Assembly: GCA_964058805.1 (NCBI GenBank)
Contig: CAXKVV010001877.1
Span: forward strand, 1-27,165
Reading direction: 5' to 3'
From: Schoenoplectus triqueter
Taxonomy: Eukaryota > Streptophyta > Magnoliopsida > Poales > Cyperaceae
DNA: 27,165 nt
A program made the position numbers and the translations under genes. Shown here in pieces: positions 21,834 through 27,165 of the stretch. How positions within the stretch are numbered: position 1 is the first letter of the stretch; each line of letters opens with the position of its first letter. A model generated the notes under the pieces. It was given only the letters and a program-made list of their open reading frames with translations, was not told the origin of the DNA and searched no databases.

Positions 21834-21846
21834 TGGTATCAAAGCC
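21834..21846 (+). other. Primer-binding site for initiator Met tRNA
   Basis: TGGTATCAAAGCC lies two bases after the LTR end. It matches, with one change, the TGGTATCAGAGC-type site complementary to the 3' end of plant initiator-methionine tRNA, which primes minus-strand synthesis in many Ty3/gypsy and copia elements. Confidence 0.85.
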
Positions 21847-21889
21847 AGTCACCCATCACCATCGCTAGTTTACCTTCATCAACGACGCC

Positions 21890-22858
21890 ATGGTTACCAA
21901 AGCGGAGCTGGAAGCGGTCATGACTGCCTTTCATGCCAAGTTTGAGCAATTACAGGCAGAGACCGATCAAAAGCTAGCCAAGTCACAAGAATCGTTGGTA
22001 CAGATCGTCATTGAACAAGTCAATCATCATATGGCCAGTACCCAAGACCATTTGTACCGACAACTATCAGCTCATTTTGTTCCGATCAATCATGAAACTA
22101 GTCATTTCGATGTAGACATACCTGATATCCATTTACACATGACTCAAGATCGACGTGTTCCAAATCCAGGATCTGGAGCGCGTCAACAACAAGTGGATGA
22201 TTGGTACCAAGTACCGCATACCGACTGTCCCAGTTTTGATAGAACCAATACAGTAGAGTGGTTGCGACGTAGTCAATCCTACTTTAAAATGCATCATGTC
22301 CCGGATCACATGCGTACTCATCTAGCAACGATCCAATTTCAACATCATGCTAGTGAGTGGTATGGATTCCTGGTGGATCACGACCCACCCCCATGGCCAG
22401 ATGTTGTGAGGCTGATACGTAAGCACTTCAATCGTACAGGTACTAAAAACGGTATGGAAGAGTTATTGGATTTACACCACATAGGTAACACTCAGGATTA
22501 CATTGAAAGGTTTGAGCGCTTATGTTCTAGATTGCTACTTAAAAACCGTTTATTTTCTGAAGCTGATTTCTTAGATGTTTTTGTGGGGGGGATTAAAACC
22601 AGAACTTAAGGTCTTTGTTAAAGTTTTTAAACCACAATCTTTGGATGATGCTTTTGGTTATGCCTTACACATGGAGAGTGCCTTAGATAGTCAGCTCAAA
22701 CGGTTAAAGCTACCACCCAGAGGTACTACTTCTGCAATGATGCCCAAACTCGTCCTTCACCAAAATTCCAAAAATACCCTTCTTGATCAACGTCGGCTCT
22801 TGGGCTTGTGCTTCAAGTGTGGGGAAAAAATACTTCCCTGGTCACCATTGTAAGGTCA
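21890..22858 (+). pseudogene. gag: Ty3/gypsy gag, two frameshifts
   Basis: Capsid-like polyprotein of the retrotransposon. The ATG at 21890 follows the primer site closely. The N-terminus (about residues 1-50) is Gln/Glu-rich and probably coiled. A retrotransposon gag domain follows, with PSFDRTNTVEWL, FQHHASEWYGF and YIERFERLCSRLL. A run of seven G near 22585 shifts the frame, so the reading that starts at 21890 ends at 22609 while gag similarity continues in the next frame (KPELKVFV). At a run of six A near 22826 a second shift splits the zinc knuckle: CFKCGEK lies in one frame and GHHC in the next. Both lesions are in homopolymers. Confidence 0.85.
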
Positions 22859-23364
22859 ATGTACAAATGCTATTGGAGCAAGATCAGGTACTAGAAGCAG
22901 ATGGTAATATTTCTCATATCCCACCTGAAGACCCACCACTAATCACTGAAGAGGTTGTCGTGTCCCTACATGCCACACATTCCAAACACTCTCTCAGTAC
23001 CCTAAGGTTCAAAGGAGCAATTGGTAAGGTAGCAGTTTGTGCTCTAGTGGATAGTGTGAGTACCCACAGCTTTGTGGATCCCATAGTGCTGCAAGGGTCC
23101 TCCTACAAGATAGAAGAGACTAATCCATTAATAGTAATGGTAGCTAATGGAGCTAAGATGGTGACAGATTCTAAATGCAATGCTCTTCAGTTTCAATTGC
23201 AAGGGTATGATTTTACTGGAGATTTCAGATTACTGCAAATACAAGGTTATGATTTAATCTTGGGATTAGATTGGCTATCACAGTTTGAACCAATGTTGGT
23301 GGGCTGGAATAACAAGTGGCTAGAGTTTGATAAGGAAGGAGGAAAGGTTAGATTACAGGTTTAA
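22859..23364 (+). pseudogene. Ty3/gypsy aspartic protease, active site altered
   Basis: This continues from the gag zinc knuckle in the same frame (open from about 22783 to 23364). The retropepsin signature normally reads Asp-Ser/Thr-Gly; here the sequence is ALVDSVSTHSF, with the Asp codon at 23050-23052 and Gly replaced by Val at 23056-23058 (GTG in place of GGN). The downstream hydrophobic element DLILGLDWL (about 23248-23274) is intact and places the domain securely. The glycine change should abolish catalysis, so the element was probably disabled by point mutation as well as by deletion. Confidence 0.85.
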
Positions 23365-23376
23365 GAGGAACAAGCT

Positions 23377-24297
23377 ATGATTCAACTATGTGAGGAAATA
23401 CAAATTAACAAGGAGCTCAAGGGAGGCAGTGAAGTCATGATAGCTCAGATATGGATGTGTGAACCAGAGAAAGAGCAAAACCAATATAGTTTTAACCAAA
23501 TCTCAGCTGCTCTCTATCTAGTGCTTCAGAAATTTTATAAGGTGTTTGAGAGCTCAACTGCCTTGCCCCCAAAAATAAATATAGATCACACAATCCCTCT
23601 CATACCTAATTATAGACTTGTGAACTTGAGACCATACATGTATTCCTATTTTCAGAAATTAGAATTAGAAAGAATTATGGGTGAATTGTTAGACAGTGCT
23701 GTTATAAGACCTTCCACTAGTCCCTTTTCCTCTCCAGCCCTATTGGTGAAGAAAAAAAAATGAAAGTTGGAGATTATGCATTAATTATAGGTAGTTGAAT
23801 GCTCAAATCATCAAAAATAAATATCCAATTCCTATAATTGATGACCTATTAGATGAGTTGCATGGAGATAGGGTGTTTTCTAAGATTAATTTGAGGTCAG
23901 GGTACCATCAAATCAGAATGTGTAAAGAAGATATTTCTAAAACGGCATTTAGAATCCATGATGGGCATTTTGAATTTTAAGTAATGCCTTTTGGACTCAC
24001 CAATGCCCCAGCCACCTTCCAAGCCTTAATGAATCATGTGTTCAGACCCTTTCTGAGGCAATTTGTGCTAGTGTTTTTTGATGATATATTGGTGTATAGC
24101 AAGGATTTACCTACCCATGTTCACCATTTGACCAAAGTGTTAGATAAGTTGGTAACTCATGAGTTAAAGGTAAAATGGTCTAAGTGTATTTTTGGAGTTG
24201 ATAATGTGAACTATATAATCAATTCAGAAGGGGTTAATACTGATCCATGTAAGGTAGAAGCTATGCAACAGTGGCCAGCGCCCAAAAACCTGAAGAG
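23377..24297 (+). pseudogene. pol: Ty3/gypsy reverse transcriptase, broken and truncated
   Basis: The reverse-transcriptase domain spans three frames or segments. The first, 23377-23763, contains the IDHTIPL and SPFSSPALLVKKK motifs. The second, 23795-23980, contains [14 protein letters not shown] and [14 protein letters not shown]. The third, 23984-24297, contains MPFGLTNAPATFQ and the catalytic FFDDILVYS, with the paired aspartates at 24080-24085 intact. Lesions are a frameshift at the poly-A run 23752-23760, a TAG near 23795 and a TAA at 23978-23980. After WPAPKNLK, where the domain would normally run on to RNase H, the sequence switches abruptly to LTR. About two thirds of pol is therefore missing. 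Confidence 0.9.
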
Positions 24298-24305
24298 AAT
24301 TTATA

Positions 24306-24607
24306 CATAGACCGTTGAAGAGAAGTTGTTCAGCGTCAGACCTTCTGAATAAGCCGTTTATATGTCTATTTTATTTTATTCTCATTAGATAAGTATAAAT
24401 TGTAATTTTCGTTTCATTAGTGTTATGATGATAATGATGATTGTTGAACTCAAAATATATTTTCTATTACTCTCTATTATCCATAGTATGTAATCTCTCT
24501 ATCAGATCATATTAACAAAATCTTTATTTCATCCCCAATTATTCTTCTTTCTTCAATTCTTATAAATTTCATTTTAAACTGTAATTGGTCTCAAGAAGAT
24601 CATTACA
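24306..24607 (+). repeat. 3' LTR (truncated)
   Basis: This is the second copy of the 21531-21831 segment. It joins pol directly at 24298-24305, without the polypurine tract expected before an intact LTR. Its right end CATTACA is followed by GAATC. Confidence 0.85.
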
Positions 24608-25400
24608 GAATCCCTTATAAATGCAAAATCAGCCATAAAATAGCTGAAAATACAATAAGAAAATTTTATTTGAAGCTTCTTTGCTAAATAGCCTCAAAGT
24701 GCATTAAAACGATTTCAAATAAGAAAATTTTCAACATAAAAGTTATTCATCATAAACCTATTGATAACATCATGATCTGGTTCGAAAGGTTTCTTAAGCA
24801 ATTTTTTTTTTCAAAATTATCAAAAATACCCTTAGCTGTCCAGTTCAGTCTTTTATCCGAAAAGAATTAAAAAATATACCGATCCGTGAATGTGATATAT
24901 ATATTATTTTATATTCATAAAATACATATCAATAGGATCTTGTACAAAATTTTTCATGCCAAAATACACTATAAATACCTTTCAAATAAGCAAAACAATC
25001 TTGACAGCTCCTGATTTTTAGAACCGTCCTCTGCTGGTATTTTGCTCAAAATAGCACCTTAAGTACTCAAAATGAAAAGTGTCCAACATAAAAGTTATTC
25101 GTAACATCTCGTTGATTTTTCTGTCAAATAAAATCAGTATGTTATTAGCTCATTTCATTAAAAAAAAATAGTATTATCTGTTGAAGTCTTCATTAGTTTT
25201 CAGATTTGTCCGTTGTTGATATTCCTTCCGAAATAATATTTTAGAGGGTCCGAATTAATAAAATATTCATAATAAAAGTTATTCATAACATTGTCACTGA
25301 TATTTTTGTCAAATAAAATTAGTATGGTACTAATATATTTTTCTAAAAAATCTAAAAATATCACTACCTGATTATGTTTTTTTACCGTTAAAAATCAGAA
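24608..25400. repeat. Degenerate ~180-bp repeats of LTR type
   Basis: The phrase CATAAAAGTTATTC or close variants occurs at about 24734, 25087 and 25272. The last two are followed by clearly related sequence (GTCAAATAAAAT-AGTATG) some 180 bp apart; the first spacing is about twice that, allowing a decayed copy between. Such phrases are familiar from long LTRs or untranslated regions of plant retroelements, but the family is not identified. No coding capacity is seen. Confidence 0.5.
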
Positions 25401-26568
25401 AAAAATTATGATTCATTCTATAAAAATATTTTAAAATCAAAAATATTTTGATAATAAGTATAAGTAAAAATATAATAATTTTTTTTATAAATATATCTTT
25501 AGAAAATAAAAAAAAGTTTCATAATAAATCATTTTCATTAAAGAATAATAATTTCAAGATCAAATATAATAATTAGAACAAAAATCATAATAAAATAAAA
25601 TAAAATCAATGCATTCATTGAATATATATAATAAAAAGAAATAACATAAAAAATAACAAGATAAAAGTTTTCTTAAAATAAATAAATAAATAAATATAAT
25701 TCTTATTCATTAAATCAAATTCTAAATTAAATAATTCTAAATAAAAAATACAAAAATAAACAAAAATTAAATATATAATAAATGAAAATAAAAAATATAA
25801 ATCTGATTTAAAATCAAATAAAAAAAAATAAATACATCAATAAAGAAGCGAAATACTTTATTTTTTATTTTGACCAATTAAAGATAAATTCGATTTCAAA
25901 ACTAAATCAACATTCACCTAAAATAAAGACCAAAATAAAAGAAATAAAAAGTTAACCCTCAATCTTCAAAATTAAATAAATTTAAAAACCAATAAATAAA
26001 TAAAACATAAGTAAAAATAATAATAAAAAATAAAAGATTTTTTTCTTCTTATCAAATAAAAAATTCAATTTTAGAATTAAACCAATCTTAATCATAAATA
26101 AAAATAACTCTCAATATTCGATCCTAAATAAATTTAAATAAGATAAGTTCAAATAACAAATAAATAAATATATAAATAAAATTTAAAAAATAATAAAAAA
26201 TAAAAAATAAATCATTTTATCAATAAAAATAAAAGTCAATTCACGAGGTTAGACTACCTTAAAAAGTTCATATCTTCCATACCCTTACTCACAACGACCA
26301 CTTAAAATTGCTTAACTATTCTGTTTATTTTTTCTCTTTCTTAATTAGAGGTTCCTCGGGTTTAAAACCCATGGTAATTAACAATGGAGGTTTGCGCCCA
26401 TTGAAATCTTAAAGACCCCACAATCACTAAAATACCTTTAAATGTGCATTTCAAATTCATATAAATATACTCCAATGCACACTTAGAGGGATCTCCGTGT
26501 CCTTTTTCCGCAATTCATCGTCCAGTTCTCTTTTCAGGGCGGTGAGAGGCGCAAAAAAGGGCCGCACA
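25401..26568. mobile_element. A-rich retroelement-like DNA, right part
   Basis: The interval 25401-26260 is almost pure A/T with AAATAAATAAAT-type text and no coding frame. From about 26260 composition becomes more normal and ends …GGGCCGCACA at 26568, followed by GTTAC. A terminal CA followed by a near match to the ATTAC before 19526 suggests that this is the right end of the older inserted element. Confidence 0.4.
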
Positions 26569-26596
26569 GTTACTAATATATTTTATTTTTTTTAAG

Positions 26597-26944
26597 GTAT
26601 ACCATGATTTGGAGGATATAGATATTCATCGAATCGCGGAGGATGTGCACAATGACTCGCCTCTGTCTCCGATTAAAGAAGCCATGAGAGAGAAATTTCT
26701 GAAATATTGGGACGAAGTTCCTCTCATTATAATTCTTGTCAATGGTCTCCATCCTTCATTCAAAAAGAAGTATACTATAAAATTGCTTGAACGATATAAG
26801 AAAAATCTAAATTTATCACATATGAGAGAGGAACAACGTGTGATATCTACATTGGAAGACATGTTTAACCTGTACAACACCCAACTTTATGAAAACCAAA
26901 TGAATCAACTATCTTTTTCAAATTCTCATAACATTAGGTACTAA
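26597..26944 (+). pseudogene. hAT transposase, downstream exon
   Basis: This is the in-phase continuation of the hAT transposase that breaks off at 19466. The exon starts after AAG at 26596 with VYHDLEDIDIH and stays open to a TAA at 26942-26944. Recognisable hAT text includes AMREKFLKYW, LHPSFKKKYT and LEDMFNLYNTQL, the segment before the C-terminal dimerisation domain. Alone it looks undamaged. The end may be a true stop or another donor (ATTAG|GTACTA at 26937). The dimerisation domain is not in the window. Confidence 0.85.
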
Positions 26945-27165
26945 AATATAATATATTTATAATATTCGAACTCGTTATATTATTATAATATAGCTATATA
27001 CCCGCGCGTTGCAGCAGAATTTTTTATTTAAACATTAAAATATTATAAGATAAAAAAATTATATTTATCTAATATTAAATTATAAATTCACCAAATTATA
27101 GAGAAAACATATAATAAAGACTATATTTAATCTTGGATTAGATTTTTGCACAATATGAGTTAATG
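26945..27165. other. AT-rich tail with a CCCGCGCGTTGC motif
   Basis: No gene is recognised to the window edge. The text CTATATACCCGCGCGTTGCAG at 26994-27014 resembles a motif found near ends of plant Helitrons, but the rest of such an end (a matching hairpin, CTRR, TC) is not evident. It could equally be a hAT intron or 3' region. Confidence 0.3.

Larger units (their letters stand above)
21339..24607 (+). mobile_element. Truncated Ty3/gypsy LTR retrotransposon
   Basis: A 301-bp segment at 21531-21831 recurs as 24306-24607 in direct orientation with roughly 8-9 differences (about 97 percent identity). It is followed on the left copy by a primer-binding site. Between them lie gag, protease and part of reverse transcriptase in Ty3/gypsy order; RNase H and integrase are missing. 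GAATC follows the right LTR (24608-24612) and also occurs at 21334-21338, so the left LTR may really begin at 21339 as a mutated TG. In that case the right LTR lost its first ~190 bp in the same deletion that removed the end of pol. The element cannot move by itself. Confidence 0.85.
19467..26596 (+). other. 7.1-kb intron of the hAT transposase, filled with retroelements
   Basis: The transposase reading stops at a donor-like AAG|GTTTATTT and resumes in phase after TTTTTTTTAAG| at 26596/26597. The coding junction joins …LISK directly to VYHDLEDID…, matching the usual run of hAT transposases across this point. An intron-like left edge (19467-19525) and a right edge with a branch-site-like TTACTAAT (26570-26577) plus a T-tract survive, so I infer a small ancestral intron expanded by insertion. 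The alternative is a fortuitous resemblance at an exonic insertion, but the GT and AG borders argue against it. Confidence 0.7.

Noticed and set aside
1..27165. tRNA, rRNA, CRISPR or bacterial-type operon features
   Set aside because: I looked for cloverleaf, spaced-repeat and Shine-Dalgarno patterns; none is convincing, and the gene structure is eukaryotic.
1..27165. A new multi-gene system
   Set aside because: Only one intact gene is present; the other coding pieces are recognisable transposon proteins with disabling lesions.

Overview
The window reads as AT-rich nuclear DNA from a seed plant. It holds one apparently intact, intron-rich gene in a bed of decayed and nested transposable elements. 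Evidence for a plant: an 11-exon aldehyde dehydrogenase of the plant mitochondrial ALDH2B type with GT-AG introns, a Ty3/gypsy retrotransposon with an initiator-methionine tRNA primer site, plant-type hAT and Mutator-like transposase remnants, and many MITEs. I cannot name the species or say monocot versus dicot.

Layout. 1-1611: repeats only, including a 33-bp tandem array between direct repeats, a GC-rich near-palindrome and a probable non-autonomous element. 2852-5430: a heavily mutated Mutator-like (MuDR) transposase relic. 5431-8443: AT-rich DNA with an (ATT)n microsatellite and three foldback MITEs. Two of these have 9-bp target-site duplications and appear to be one family; the nearer one ends about 330 bp upstream of the next gene. 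8774-13897: the aldehyde dehydrogenase gene, 11 exons, 543 codons, all splice phases consistent, catalytic Asn, Lys, Glu and Cys all present. 14374-16845: a hAT-type MITE with an 8-bp duplication, two more foldback elements, and an 85-bp direct repeat.

16846 to the right edge is mostly one old hAT transposon. Its GC-rich subterminal repeats are at 16846-17055 and its broken transposase exon at 17876-19466. The transposase then resumes in phase at 26597. The 7.1 kb between looks like a hAT intron that took up retroelement DNA (about 19526-26568, imperfect ATTAC/GTTAC flanks). Into that went a younger Ty3/gypsy element (about 21339-24607), which kept gag, protease and part of reverse transcriptase but lost RNase H and integrase. 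Its LTR seems to carry the C-terminal coding end of an unidentified cellular gene.

Only the aldehyde dehydrogenase looks functional. I see no operon, CRISPR array or RNA gene, and no convincing new multi-gene system. The most unusual structures are the retroelement-filled hAT intron, the gene fragment inside the LTR, and an 80-bp tandem duplication across the first splice donor of the aldehyde dehydrogenase gene.
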